Shown here piece by piece: positions 1-8,055 of a stretch of 64,000 nt of DNA (positions within the stretch are counted from its first letter, which is position 1; every line of letters begins with the position of its first letter). The stretch lies in NCBI RefSeq assembly GCF_014636865.1, contig NZ_BMER01000001.1, positions 2,934,919-2,998,918 on the forward strand, written 5' to 3'. Position numbers and translations under genes: made by a program. The DNA is from Parapedobacter pyrenivorans. Its GTDB lineage: Bacteria; Bacteroidota; Bacteroidia; Sphingobacteriales; Sphingobacteriaceae. The notes under the pieces were generated by a model. It was not told the DNA's origin. It ran no database searches and saw nothing but the letters and a program-made list of their open reading frames with translations.

Positions 1-149
1 TGTCTTTTCAATTGTTTGGTCTCCACAGTGTATAGGTCGGCGAGGTCTCTGTCCAACATTACGTTAAGCCCATTGATTTGGAAAATCCGATCCTGAACGT
101 TAGCTTCTAATAGTACGGTGTCTGTTCGTTCTAATTCGGTTTTAGTCAT
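1..149 (-). CDS. ORF6N domain protein, N-terminal part (runs off left edge)
   Basis: The minus strand opens with an ATG at 149-147 and stays open to the window edge, giving about 49 residues. The segment reading QDRIFQINGLNVMLDRDLAD followed by LYTVETKQLKR matches the start of the ORF6N domain, whose usual pattern is I-x-x-x-G-x-x-V-M-L-D-x-D-L-A-x-L-Y-x-V-E-T-K-x-L. ORF6N proteins are presumed DNA-binding proteins found in phages, mobile islands and defence regions of Bacteroidota. Their molecular role is mostly unknown. The rest of the gene lies outside the window, so length and intactness cannot be judged. Confidence 0.8.
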   Translation of the reverse strand, partial: MTKTELERTDTVLLEANVQDRIFQINGLNVMLDRDLADLYTVETKQLKR

Positions 150-216
150 TGATAGTAAGTTATATTCGACGAAACAATTTGTGCCGTCACTTGGTTAGCT
201 GATTTGTATTTCTTGT

Positions 217-402
217 TTAGTAATCGGTTAGTAAAAACTCGTCTATAAATATCCTTTCAAATTTATCTCGATCAACGTCAGCATATACACTTACACCATT
301 AGACGTATCGCCACCATCAAAATCACTTGCATTAAGCCAGGTTGCACTGGTCGAATATAAAGGTAGGGCGCCGGGATTTAATTTCCAAACTTTTGTTGGA
401 AA
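217..402 (-). pseudogene. C-terminal gene fragment of unknown function
   Basis: The minus-strand frame from 402 to a TAA at 217-219 encodes about 61 coherent residues (core STSATWLNASDFDGGDTSNG, end FLLTDY) but is preceded in frame by a TAA at 403-405 and contains no ATG. Its composition is protein-like. The S-x-x-W with a later D-x-G-D-x-S-N-G faintly recalls the tail of phospholipase-D-like nucleases, which I would not defend. It is probably the remains of a gene broken next to the defence operon. A chance open frame in AT-rich DNA is the alternative. Confidence 0.3.
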
Positions 403-558
403 TTATAGACGGAAGGTATAGCCATGATTTATTGAGTGATACGTGATATAATCGGAAATTCCTTACATGAGTTATTGGCTAAGATGGTCTTGACGAAATT
501 GAGCGTTTTTTTGGATAAACTATTTTGCTGAATTTTAGATTTAAGCCAAATTGTTTAT

Positions 559-2523
559 TCATTCATGGGAGTGAAATCCTTTGTTGTCAGGAAACTTATT
601 AGTTTCGTCATGGCTTGCAGAGCGAGATTTCAAAATGAAATTACCTTCTTTTTCCGAAAAACGCTCAACAACGAATTCGTCAAATTCTGTTGGGAACTTA
701 CCATAACCGGTAGTTAAAATTACTTGATATTCTTTTATAGAACCGTCAGGTTGTTTACCGAAGGCAACTGCATTATTAAGTAATGCTAAATTTTGATTTA
801 GGTGATCGGTATCTATGCCTGAATCTTCAGGCGTATCGATCAGCAAAAATCTTGGATGTTTAACTGAATTTAGCTTCAACGACAGTGCAAGCATAGTAAA
901 ATAGTACATCAACCGTTTGGGCACATCACTACTATTCGCTTTATATTCTCTATTATCAATGAATGGCATGTAATCTTCATCGATGTAAGCCTCGTGACTT
1001 TGATAGGAAGATTTGGATAGAAGCTCACTATATATCTGATTGAATTGGGCTATCGTGTTCGCATTATTTTTGTTATATTCTTCTTTCGCTTTATTCAGAC
1101 TTGCTTGTGCTGCTCCAAAAATTTTGTTTTTGTCTTCATAATCTTTCTTAAGCCTACTTTCTTCAGTACTGTTTTTTAGGCCGTAGTTAATTTTTAGGAG
1201 CTCATCTTTTAATTTGAAAATGCGATCATTAAGATCGTCTACGACTGTCGAGTTACCCGCAAACTCCGCTGTGTTGATGATATTTTTTAATTTTAGTGTG
1301 TATTCTTCCCAAAGAAGTGTGTTTTGTTCTATACGCTGTTTTTTTTCTATCAGATCATCCTCATAAGCGGCCTTACCTAAATTGATTGCTTTAATGCTTT
1401 TCTGCTTATGAGATAGAATGTCTTTGTACTCGTTAGCATTATAAACAAACTTCTCATAATCATCATCATTGAATTTTGATCCACAAATGCAATATCCTTC
1501 AACAACATCCTTTTTGGTCATACAAAAAGGGCATAGTTCCATGGCAAAAAGATCGAGTTTTTCGTGGGTAAATATGATCTTTTCAATTTGAGCGATCTCC
1601 TGTACTAATCCAGCATGTAAAATATCGATCTTGGCTTTTTCGTTTTCTAAAGCCCCTATTGCAACCCGATCCTGTGATAACTTTAGCTCCAAGTCTACAA
1701 GTATCGATTGCACCTGGGCCAATTCTCCCATCTTATCATCAACGGTTGTATTTTCCTTTAAATGACCTTTTCTTTCGGCCTCGAGCGTTGCCAAGGTCGA
1801 CTCGATTTCCGTTTTTCTTAAAGAAAGTTTCTCAAAATCACCATTTACTTCATGATTTGCCGTGAAATTTTCCCAGAGAGCCTTTGCTAGGTCCCGATGT
1901 TTCATAGCCGCTCTTGCCTTGTCTATTTTCTTGAAATAATCCGCGGAAGAAATCCCGAGTAATATCTCAAAGATCGATTTTCTAATAATTATGGAATCGG
2001 CTACAAAATTTTCGGCTAAAGGGGCTTTGTAAATTTTTCTTGGCTCTGTATTCTGATCATAGTTAAGCAGCCGGAAAAGATCGTTAAAATTAAAATACCA
2101 ATGCGAACCGCCCAAGTAAAGCTCAAATACAGGTATTTCCAGTTTTTCCAGTAACCAGTCAGAAAAAATAAACGAAGCGGACTTTCTGTCCAACGGAAAG
2201 GATTGAGTTCCTGAAGGTTGGTCAATAAATATGTCCGAGGAATTGATAAAGCGCTTGAACGAATAGGCAATACCATTGATCGAAAGATCAAGATGGACAT
2301 AATTGTTTTTATCGTTTAAAATCAGTGAATAGCGACCTTCGGCATCATCATCGGTGAAAGGCTTTATTTTACCACCTAACGCATATTCAATAAAATAACT
2401 AAAAGTACTTTTACCAGAGCCATTGTCTCCTAAAATAATATTGACACCAGGATGAAGATCGGGTGATTCATAAAAGTAGTTATCCCCGAAATACTTAACT
2501 TTGTTTATGATCAAACTTCCCAT
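559..2523 (-). CDS. SMC/Rad50-like ABC ATPase of an ABC-three-component system
   Basis: The 654-residue protein has the layout of a Rad50/RecN-type ATPase. A Walker A motif GDNGSGKST lies at about residues 32-40, and long charged helices (about 190-330 and 360-520) suggest a coiled-coil arm. The arm is broken near 330-350 by a CPFC...CICG four-cysteine knuckle like the zinc hook region. The Walker B strand FLLIDTPEDSG is near 557-567. A canonical LSGGQ is not seen; SSDVPKRL sits where it would be expected. The start codon overlaps the end of the upstream gene by 13 bp, so this is the last gene of a four-gene coupled operon. In ABC-3C systems such ATPases are thought to sense invading or abnormal nucleic acid and license an effector. 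The general ATPase call is firm; the defence role is inferred from the operon. Confidence 0.8.
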   Translation of the reverse strand: MGSLIINKVKYFGDNYFYESPDLHPGVNIILGDNGSGKSTFSYFIEYALGGKIKPFTDDDAEGRYSLILNDKNNYVHLDLSINGIAYSFKRFINSSDIFIDQPSGTQSFPLDRKSASFIFSDWLLEKLEIPVFELYLGGSHWYFNFNDLFRLLNYDQNTEPRKIYKAPLAENFVADSIIIRKSIFEILLGISSADYFKKIDKARAAMKHRDLAKALWENFTANHEVNGDFEKLSLRKTEIESTLATLEAERKGHLKENTTVDDKMGELAQVQSILVDLELKLSQDRVAIGALENEKAKIDILHAGLVQEIAQIEKIIFTHEKLDLFAMELCPFCMTKKDVVEGYCICGSKFNDDDYEKFVYNANEYKDILSHKQKSIKAINLGKAAYEDDLIEKKQRIEQNTLLWEEYTLKLKNIINTAEFAGNSTVVDDLNDRIFKLKDELLKINYGLKNSTEESRLKKDYEDKNKIFGAAQASLNKAKEEYNKNNANTIAQFNQIYSELLSKSSYQSHEAYIDEDYMPFIDNREYKANSSDVPKRLMYYFTMLALSLKLNSVKHPRFLLIDTPEDSGIDTDHLNQNLALLNNAVAFGKQPDGSIKEYQVILTTGYGKFPTEFDEFVVERFSEKEGNFILKSRSASHDETNKFPDNKGFHSHE

Positions 2524-3011
2524 GTAAGCACATTGTTTTGCGTGAATATTTTATCGACCAACGTTTTTATCGTCACTGTTTTGATCATACCCAGCGCCGT
2601 TTTTAACACAAGTGCATTGGTGGTTTCATTTAAGAACAATGAAGTTCGAAGAAAGTCCTCGGGTATAAATTCCTTTTTTAGCCAAAGGTCTATCGTTTTT
2701 GAAGTAACATTCATGGAAACTCCTATATAGTTTTTATTCTTTAGTATAATGATCAGATGATGTAATAACTTCTTCTTTATTTGCGCCCTCGTATATATTT
2801 TAGATAAAAATCTTTGGTCAAGTTTATTCGGATCGCCGCCTTCATTGATGAGGTCGATTAAATAGGCAATCTTTCGGAAATCCTTGAACCTTTTTGCCTC
2901 GGTCGTACAATCTAGAGCATTAAGCAGAATGATAGTATTATAGGCCAGAAAGTTATAATCCTCTTTCTGGATGAACATGAGTCGCTTTTTCGCTGCGTTT
3001 TTATTCTGCAT
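2511..3011 (-). CDS. Small 'middle component'-like protein of an ABC-3C system
   Basis: I place the start at the ATG at 3011 (166 residues) because a strong AAGGAGGGG Shine-Dalgarno sequence lies just upstream; an alternative start at 3047 adds 12 residues. The sequence is helical and basic, with motifs such as AYLIDLINEGG and HHLIIILKNKNYIGV, and has no signal peptide or membrane segment. I do not recognise it by sequence alone. A short helical protein sandwiched between an effector gene and a Rad50-like ATPase, overlapping both (11 bp and 13 bp), is what the 'middle component' of ABC-three-component systems looks like; these are thought to link ATPase to effector. The assignment rests on size and position. 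Confidence 0.6.
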   Translation of the reverse strand: MQNKNAAKKRLMFIQKEDYNFLAYNTIILLNALDCTTEAKRFKDFRKIAYLIDLINEGGDPNKLDQRFLSKIYTRAQIKKKLLHHLIIILKNKNYIGVSMNVTSKTIDLWLKKEFIPEDFLRTSLFLNETTNALVLKTALGMIKTVTIKTLVDKIFTQNNVLTWEV

Positions 3012-4107
3012 AGATCCCCTCCTTGTCGAAAGAAAGATAACATTCATTGATCAGGTCCAAGACAATGCGATAAATCAGATCATCGTCTAAGATCGGATAC
3101 TCGTATTTTTTTGATTTTACCTGAATAATTTCAATAGCCTTATTTTTAAATCGTTGAATGAGTGCCTTAACTTGATCTGTGGTAAGTTGCTCGTCGTTAC
3201 TTTGATCGATAAAGTCGACAAGTTCACCTTGACAAGCGTCAAAAATTCGATATTTTATTGCACTTAGATCACGTTCCAGAAGGCTGGATAATTCCGATTT
3301 TCCTAAGGAAAGCTCTTGGCAATATCTTTGAATTTTCAATGTCGACATTTTACTATCTACTGCCTCAAATTTTTCAACAAGGTTCCTCGCATCGCTTAAA
3401 GTAAGTTCACCAAACTGTTCGCTTCCCCAATTGTCACCGAATATTTCGGTGGAGATATCAAATTTCTCTAGCCCGATATGATCAACAATTCTTCCTAGCG
3501 AACAACATTTGATATCATTATTCAAGGCTTCCGATCCTGTTACACTTTTTAATATCCCGATCAAATAAAAAATATCTTCGTTAATGATGAAAGCACCACT
3601 TCCTGACAAACCGCAGGCATCATCACTACCACCTTTAAATTTGTCTTGGCCTGAAAGTGTTATGCGAAACTCATTATTTGATATACCATTCAGCACTCTG
3701 CTTTTGAAAGTTCTACATTGCTCCGGGTTTACAACTTGAAATCCCGTGAAAGTAACTGGCATATCGATCTTGAAACTATCTGAGATTAAAATTTCAGGAA
3801 ACTCATTATCTGAATCAAGATAGTTAACTTTAAGCAGAGCCCAATCTTCACACTCATCAGAAGCCACGATTTCGACAGCCTCGATTGTTTCAAAGGGTGT
3901 ATTATAAAAGTCTTGACGTTCAATCAAAATCTGATCAAGTCTAACATCTTTAAATATGTTGTTCTCCCCATAAATACAATGATAGGCTGTCAGTACAAAA
4001 AAGCCATTTGTACCTTTTACCAAACATCCGCTACCATGATTTCTTAGTTGTTGGTCGATAAAAATTTTAATGCGCACACACGGCTTATTGGTTAATTTTT
4101 CATTCAT
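3001..4107 (-). CDS. Trypsin-like serine protease with ABC-3C-type C-terminal region
   Basis: The start is the ATG at 4107, overlapping the previous stop as ATGAATGA; an upstream TTG at 4113 is possible. The 368-residue protein has a chymotrypsin-fold protease in residues 20-200. The catalytic triad appears to be H43 (LTAYHC), D88 (CEDWALL) and S168 in CGLSGSGAF, where a GxSGSG motif replaces the usual GDSGGP. There is no signal peptide, so it should act in the cytoplasm. Residues 230-368 are helical and resemble the extra C-terminal region that ties effectors to ABC-3C complexes. A cytosolic trypsin-like protease beside an MBL protein and an ATPase recalls effector modules of several anti-phage systems, Avs1 among them. 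A protease is confident; activation by phage is inference. Confidence 0.78.
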   Translation of the reverse strand: MNEKLTNKPCVRIKIFIDQQLRNHGSGCLVKGTNGFFVLTAYHCIYGENNIFKDVRLDQILIERQDFYNTPFETIEAVEIVASDECEDWALLKVNYLDSDNEFPEILISDSFKIDMPVTFTGFQVVNPEQCRTFKSRVLNGISNNEFRITLSGQDKFKGGSDDACGLSGSGAFIINEDIFYLIGILKSVTGSEALNNDIKCCSLGRIVDHIGLEKFDISTEIFGDNWGSEQFGELTLSDARNLVEKFEAVDSKMSTLKIQRYCQELSLGKSELSSLLERDLSAIKYRIFDACQGELVDFIDQSNDEQLTTDQVKALIQRFKNKAIEIIQVKSKKYEYPILDDDLIYRIVLDLINECYLSFDKEGIYAE

Positions 4108-5197
4108 ATTCAAAAATATTCGTGCCTTCTACTAATTCCCAATTTCCAACAGATAGATCCTTGTCATCTACGAATTTGCCAGCTTTACGTTCGACTTCTA
4201 TTCTAGGATAATTTAAGTATATTTTTCGATGTTTTTCAAAATTACTCGTGACTCGTTCCGGATGATATATAATGCGGGCGATGGTTTCGCGATCTGGGTG
4301 TGTATGATCAGAACTCCCTCCATTAGTGGATATAATAAATCGATCACAATCGATCATATCCAGAACGTCATTCATAGTATTATTTTTGCTGCCATGATGT
4401 GAAACTTTGACGAGATCAACTTTCAATCTTTTTTGAACTGAATAATTTTTGGAGATTAAAGCTTGTTTAATAAGTTCGGTATGTGAATCTCCTAATAATA
4501 AAACACTAAGATCAAAGGTGCGAAGTACGAAAGCGATGGATGAACTATTAAATAAGTCCTCAAAAATGCTTTTCTCTGGAGTATCATCATTTTCGGCTAG
4601 ATCCGCAAGACTCCCTCTATCGATTTGTGATGATGCAATACTTGAAGAAATGTTTATGTCCCGAAGTTTTTTGTTGTACTCAGCTGATAAATCAGGCCAT
4701 TTTCCGTAAAGGTCGTCAAGGACATCTTTAGTTGGTGATAACACTTCAATAGAAATTCCGGGGGGAACCACCGGCGTAACTCCTATGTAAATATCTTCGG
4801 CCCATTTTTCTTTAAGTTCACCTTTATCAATGAGCAATTCTTCAAGCGTTTTAGCTTGACTAAGACTGATAGTTTCACTATTCCTAAGAAATTTTATATT
4901 CTTCGAATTGAACCAATATTTTCCGATTTGGGATGGTTTAAAAAAGGGGGATTTAAAGAATTTAATAAGACCGGCGATATGATCGGAGTCGACGTGTGTT
5001 AATACTAAAACATCAATGAATTCGATTTTCCGCAGCTCATTTTTTAAGGTATTATCATAAGTTTGAGCTGTCCCCCCATCAATGAGCATGTGGAATGGAT
5101 TGCCATTTGAATCGATGGTTTTAACAATAATTGAATCTCCATGATATGCCGGCAAAACCATAACTTGAGTTTTCTTCGGTCGTTGAATAGTAGACAA
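4100..5197 (-). CDS. Metallo-beta-lactamase-fold hydrolase (ComEC/Rec2-like) in defence operon
   Basis: The protein carries the MBL metal motif as THVDSDH (H68, D70, D72, H73), a GDSIIV strand with an early LIDGG loop, a GDSH-type ligand region (LLLGDSHTE) and KVSHHGSKNN. This is the pattern of ComEC/Rec2-type MBL proteins that hydrolyse phosphodiester bonds. No membrane segments are present, so it is a soluble single-domain enzyme of 365 residues. The start is probably TTG at 5195-5197; the first ATG would be at 5161 and would cut into the first strand. It is the first gene of the coupled operon, overlapping the protease by 8 bp. Paired MBL and trypsin-like proteins also occur in Avs1. The substrate is unknown. 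Confidence 0.78.
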   Translation of the reverse strand: MSTIQRPKKTQVMVLPAYHGDSIIVKTIDSNGNPFHMLIDGGTAQTYDNTLKNELRKIEFIDVLVLTHVDSDHIAGLIKFFKSPFFKPSQIGKYWFNSKNIKFLRNSETISLSQAKTLEELLIDKGELKEKWAEDIYIGVTPVVPPGISIEVLSPTKDVLDDLYGKWPDLSAEYNKKLRDINISSSIASSQIDRGSLADLAENDDTPEKSIFEDLFNSSSIAFVLRTFDLSVLLLGDSHTELIKQALISKNYSVQKRLKVDLVKVSHHGSKNNTMNDVLDMIDCDRFIISTNGGSSDHTHPDRETIARIIYHPERVTSNFEKHRKIYLNYPRIEVERKAGKFVDDKDLSVGNWELVEGTNIFEYE

Positions 5198-5280
5198 TTT
5201 TGTATGTTTCAGTACTAACAGGAACTAAATTAGAAAAAAATAAATGTAAGTAGGTCGAGTTGAGGTTTCAGACAACGCTA

Positions 5281-5559
5281 TTACTCTGTTTTCTTAACCA
5301 TTCGTTCCTTCTTGGTCAACTTTTCTACATCAACGTTTAGCCCATTGGCTACTTCCAGCAAGGTAGAAAACATAAAATCTTCCTTTCCATTTTCCATGTC
5401 ACTAATTTTGGCTCGATCAAGTTTAGGGCTTTTGTCAGCTAATTGTTCCTGTGTAAGTTTAGCCTTATTTCGGTACTTCTTAATATTACTTCCAATCCTC
5501 TTGTAAATACCTTCATACTTTTCAATTACCCTGCTTTTTTGTTCTTCTTTATCAGTCAT
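5281..5559 (-). CDS. XRE-family helix-turn-helix regulator
   Basis: This 92-residue protein has a Cro/C1-type helix-turn-helix at residues 23-80: IGSNIKKYRNKAKLTQEQLA, then KISDMENGK and LLEVANGLNVDVEKL. It ends in a lysine-rich tail. It lies 83 bp upstream of the MBL gene on the same strand and faces a strong plus-strand promoter, so it is well placed to repress the defence operon, its own promoter or the divergent transcript. An 18-bp imperfect palindrome (5584-5601) just upstream of its start is a natural operator candidate. The family call is safe and the target is inferred. Confidence 0.85.
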   Translation of the reverse strand: MTDKEEQKSRVIEKYEGIYKRIGSNIKKYRNKAKLTQEQLADKSPKLDRAKISDMENGKEDFMFSTLLEVANGLNVDVEKLTKKERMVKKTE

Positions 5560-5583
5560 TTACGATTTTTGTTAAAATATTTA

Positions 5584-5601
5584 TGTGGTTATATTGCCAC
5601 A
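5584..5601. promoter_or_regulatory. Palindrome TGTGG-N8-CCACA, candidate operator
   Basis: The arms TGTGG and CCACA flank a partly symmetrical core (TATA-like centre), 25 bp upstream of the XRE gene start. The right half overlaps the -33 TTG of the divergent promoter, so a bound repressor would block it. Confidence 0.45.
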
Positions 5602-5624
5602 TTAAATATGTTTTGTTATCTTTG
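5594..5624 (+). promoter_or_regulatory. Bacteroidota-type promoter (TTG-N20-TATCTTTG)
   Basis: TTG at 5594-5596 and a perfect TAnnTTTG -7 box at 5617-5624 are separated by 20 bp, as expected for the Bacteroidota primary sigma factor. Transcription would begin near 5631 and run into a stretch without a convincing gene. A hairpin with an 8-bp stem (5650-5657 with 5663-5670) would lie near its 5' end. Confidence 0.6.
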
Positions 5625-5765
5625 TTTTAGTTTATTAGCGACAACAAGGGAACAGCTATTAAAGCTGTTCTTAATGATGTATCTCGTTTGGAAAAACGGT
5701 CAATTTTGCCCACGAGAGTACCGTAAGGTCGCCCAAAACTGCTGGATTGTTTATCTTTGTCGGTA

Positions 5766-5895
5766 TACACCCAGTGGGGCGACTCTTGCGTAAGACTTTC
5801 TAGGGGCATGCCAAAAACCTCGAGTAGGTTTTTGGCTAGGTTTACTGACCGTTTTCCTCAACTAGAAAGCTGCAGGAGTCGCCCTATTGGTTTTT
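5766..5895 (+). ncRNA. Candidate structured non-coding RNA, about 130 nt
   Basis: A second perfect -7 box, TATCTTTG, lies at 5752-5759, so a transcript could start near 5766; no good -33 element is visible for it. The sequence then folds on itself. CCA (5771-5773) pairs with TGG (5888-5890), GGGCGACTC (5777-5785) with GAGTCGCCC (5876-5884) and CTTTCTAG (5796-5803) with CTAGAAAG (5862-5869). An 11-bp perfect hairpin occupies 5810-5820/5826-5836. A TTTTT tract follows at 5891-5895, as in intrinsic termination. No protein reading explains these pairings. It does not match 6S, SRP RNA, tmRNA or RNase P RNA as I know them. A DNA-level structure such as a mobile-element end is the alternative. Confidence 0.5.
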
Positions 5896-6379
5896 GCGAC
5901 CTAACTTGCTAAGCTTTCTGAGATGGCATCGTTTAAATAACCAATGATTATGAAAACGATCATCGCGAAACCGTTAAAGTACCTCAACCACATTCTAATT
6001 GCGGCGCCTACCGCAATTTGCGGTACTAGAAGCGTACAACTCCAGTCCCTACAATCAATCTTAAAGAACGTAAAACGTGCACCTGTATAAGGTTAACCAA
6101 AAAACAATGCGGCTATGATTCGCTTACGGGAGGGCAAAGAAAAAGTCCTTCCGTCGTGTGGGAATATAAACTCCCGATTTCATGGCTGCCACCGACCCCA
6201 ATGCTGAAAGAAAAACCCGTTTTTAGCTCAGGTTGGTGAAGGTGTTTATTTTCGGTTACTATGCAATAGCTAAAAGTAGACGCTTTTTTCCAAACCTGCA
6301 AATAATCGCGGAAATTTTCTTCGGCTTGGCGGTCGGTTTGGGAATGAGTTTTTCGTAAACCGTTAATTACCAATGCTGA
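5896..6379. other. Region without a convincing gene; small hairpins
   Basis: Two mutually exclusive inverted repeats sit at 5997-6018 (AATTGCGG with CCGCAATT) and 6009-6025 (TACCGCAA with TTGCGGTA). A 48-codon plus-strand frame (5944-6090) and an 86-codon minus-strand frame (6113-6373) are open, but neither shows a ribosome binding site or a family I recognise. The stretch may be the debris or edge of an integrated element. Confidence 0.4.
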
Positions 6380-6649
6380 ATGAAATCAATTTTACGCATA
6401 GGGGAGGGGTATGCCCTTTCCAAACATAAACTTAAGCACACTTATATACTATTTATCCGCCTGTTGGCCGTGGTGACGATCATGTGTTTGGAAGCCCGCG
6501 CGCAGCCGGAGCGAAGCGAAGTCTCGACCTCGGTCGGGAACCTAGCTCACCGCTCCACTGCGCTGTCGGGCGTTTTTTCCGAAAGCATTAACAGTCCGAT
6601 CAGCTCAACCTTTTCTTCACACAAAAACCAAAATCACGTATGTATTTAG
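6380..6649 (+). CDS. Possible small exported protein (89 aa), uncertain
   Basis: The frame opens with a basic N-terminus, then a hydrophobic run HTYILFIRLLAVVTIMCLEA and a signal-peptidase-like ARAQ site near residues 40-44. The rest is serine-rich and unlike any family I know. It overlaps the start of the thioredoxin-like gene by 10 bp, so it could be coupled to it. The part after the putative cleavage site is compositionally odd and may not be a real protein. Confidence 0.3.
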   Translation: MKSILRIGEGYALSKHKLKHTYILFIRLLAVVTIMCLEARAQPERSEVSTSVGNLAHRSTALSGVFSESINSPISSTFSSHKNQNHVCI

Positions 6650-8055
6650 AAAACACAGGCTGGCTATTACCCAGCCTGACACTCAAAATCGCATTCCTAC
6701 TTATTATCGTGGGCGTGGCCACACATAGCAAAGGCCAAGCGCCCAAGACACCCGCAAAGGCAGAGCTAACCAATGCATTGCCGACAGGAAATTCAATTTT
6801 TGACGAGCTATGGAACGCGCCGCTTACATTATGGAATGCAGCAGATAACAGTACCGAAACCGTTACGCTCAAAGATCACCGGGGCAAGGTGATTGTCCTC
6901 GATTTCTGGGCTACGTGGTGCAAAAGCTGTATTGTGAATATGCCGCGCATGCATCGCCTGCAAGACCAGTTTCAGGAAAATATGATCGTCTTGCCGGTTA
7001 CGTATGAATCAACGGAAACAGTAGCCACATTATTTACCCGCTCCAAAGCCAGTGGCATCGGGCAGCTGCGAGGTTCTTTTCAGACCATCCTTTCAGACTC
7101 ACTGCTCAAAGAGGCTTTCCCCAATCCAAACGGAACCATCCCTTATTTCGCACTAATCGGTAAAGACGGGCTGTATAAAGGCCCAATTACTCCCGAATAC
7201 TTAACCGAAAGCCTGATCGCTGATCTCACAGCGGGGGATGCAGGCGGTGTACCGCACCTACGCGCAGCGCCGGTAAAGCCGCTGATGGATTGGTCGGCAT
7301 CACTTGGTGCCGATTGGCAGCCGCCGATCGGGTATCATACCATGCTCTCCCGTTACATGCACGGTGCAGGAGAACCCACAGGGCGAGAAATCGATTCCCT
7401 AAAAGGCACAGAATGGCAATATTACATGAATCAACCGTTGCTCCGGCTATTTGGCGTGGCGTTAAGCAGCCCACTGCCCCGCCAGGCAAACCGAAGGATC
7501 ATGCTGGTTGATTCTGCCGTGAGGTTTGACGACCACAGCTTACGGAATCCGAAATATGAACCTTTTGTATATAACTATTGTTACGAGGCGACGTATCCGG
7601 TCGGAACCCCCAAAGAGGCAGTGAAAGCGCGAATGCTGGCAGACCTCAATGCGTTGACCGGGGTAAAGGGGCAGTTAATCGTTAAAAGCATGCCTAGTCT
7701 GATCATACAAGGTAACGGGAATGCCAAAAGCCATCCGGCGCCAAACAACGAGGTACAGTGGTTGAATATGGTGTCGGTAGCTTGGTTTCTTAATCAACGA
7801 TACGATATCGCTATCCCCCCTGTACTTGATGAGACAGGCTTCGACGGACAAATATGGATGGATGATTCGGCTCGTAAAGGGACCATCGCAGATGTCCGAA
7901 GGGTATTGCAAGCACAAGGTTTTGATCTGGTGGAAGAAAACCGGATGCTGGAGATGTTTTTATTGACTGACGGCGATAACCAGGAAGAAATCGGACAGCT
8001 CTCCCTTACGCTTACGAAACACGGCTACGTGAGAGGGGAGGGTGGCCATGAATAA
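6640..8055 (+). CDS. Thioredoxin/TlpA-like protein with DUF3738-like C-terminal domain
   Basis: The N-terminus has one hydrophobic segment (about residues 10-25, FLLIIVGVATHSKGQA), so it is exported or membrane-anchored. Residues 75-200 form a thioredoxin-fold domain with the redox motif WCKSC in LDFWATWCKSCIVNMPRMH, as in TlpA and ResA. The C-terminal half ends with a segment around PPVLDETGFDG then VRRVLQAQGFDLVEENRMLE, resembling DUF3738 (TIGR03435). The ATG at 6640 is the only one before the signal segment. The stop overlaps the next start as ATGAATAA, so it is coupled to the SusC gene. Thioredoxin-like proteins next to SusC/SusD pairs are common in Bacteroidota; they may keep periplasmic cysteines reduced or assist the transporter. 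Confidence 0.85.
   Translation: MYLENTGWLLPSLTLKIAFLLIIVGVATHSKGQAPKTPAKAELTNALPTGNSIFDELWNAPLTLWNAADNSTETVTLKDHRGKVIVLDFWATWCKSCIVNMPRMHRLQDQFQENMIVLPVTYESTETVATLFTRSKASGIGQLRGSFQTILSDSLLKEAFPNPNGTIPYFALIGKDGLYKGPITPEYLTESLIADLTAGDAGGVPHLRAAPVKPLMDWSASLGADWQPPIGYHTMLSRYMHGAGEPTGREIDSLKGTEWQYYMNQPLLRLFGVALSSPLPRQANRRIMLVDSAVRFDDHSLRNPKYEPFVYNYCYEATYPVGTPKEAVKARMLADLNALTGVKGQLIVKSMPSLIIQGNGNAKSHPAPNNEVQWLNMVSVAWFLNQRYDIAIPPVLDETGFDGQIWMDDSARKGTIADVRRVLQAQGFDLVEENRMLEMFLLTDGDNQEEIGQLSLTLTKHGYVRGEGGHE

Noticed and set aside
5627..5809. 60-codon minus-strand frame across the folded RNA region
   Set aside because: It runs through the perfect helices, which explain the sequence better than coding does; composition is not protein-like.
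5766..5895. Retron msr/msd or group II intron as explanation of the folded RNA
   Set aside because: No reverse transcriptase gene is near and the intron 5' GUGCG and domain V sequences are absent.
6113..6373. 86-codon minus-strand frame (ends in CPPVSES)
   Set aside because: No ribosome binding site, no recognised family, and both strands of this stretch are partly open. I could not support a gene.
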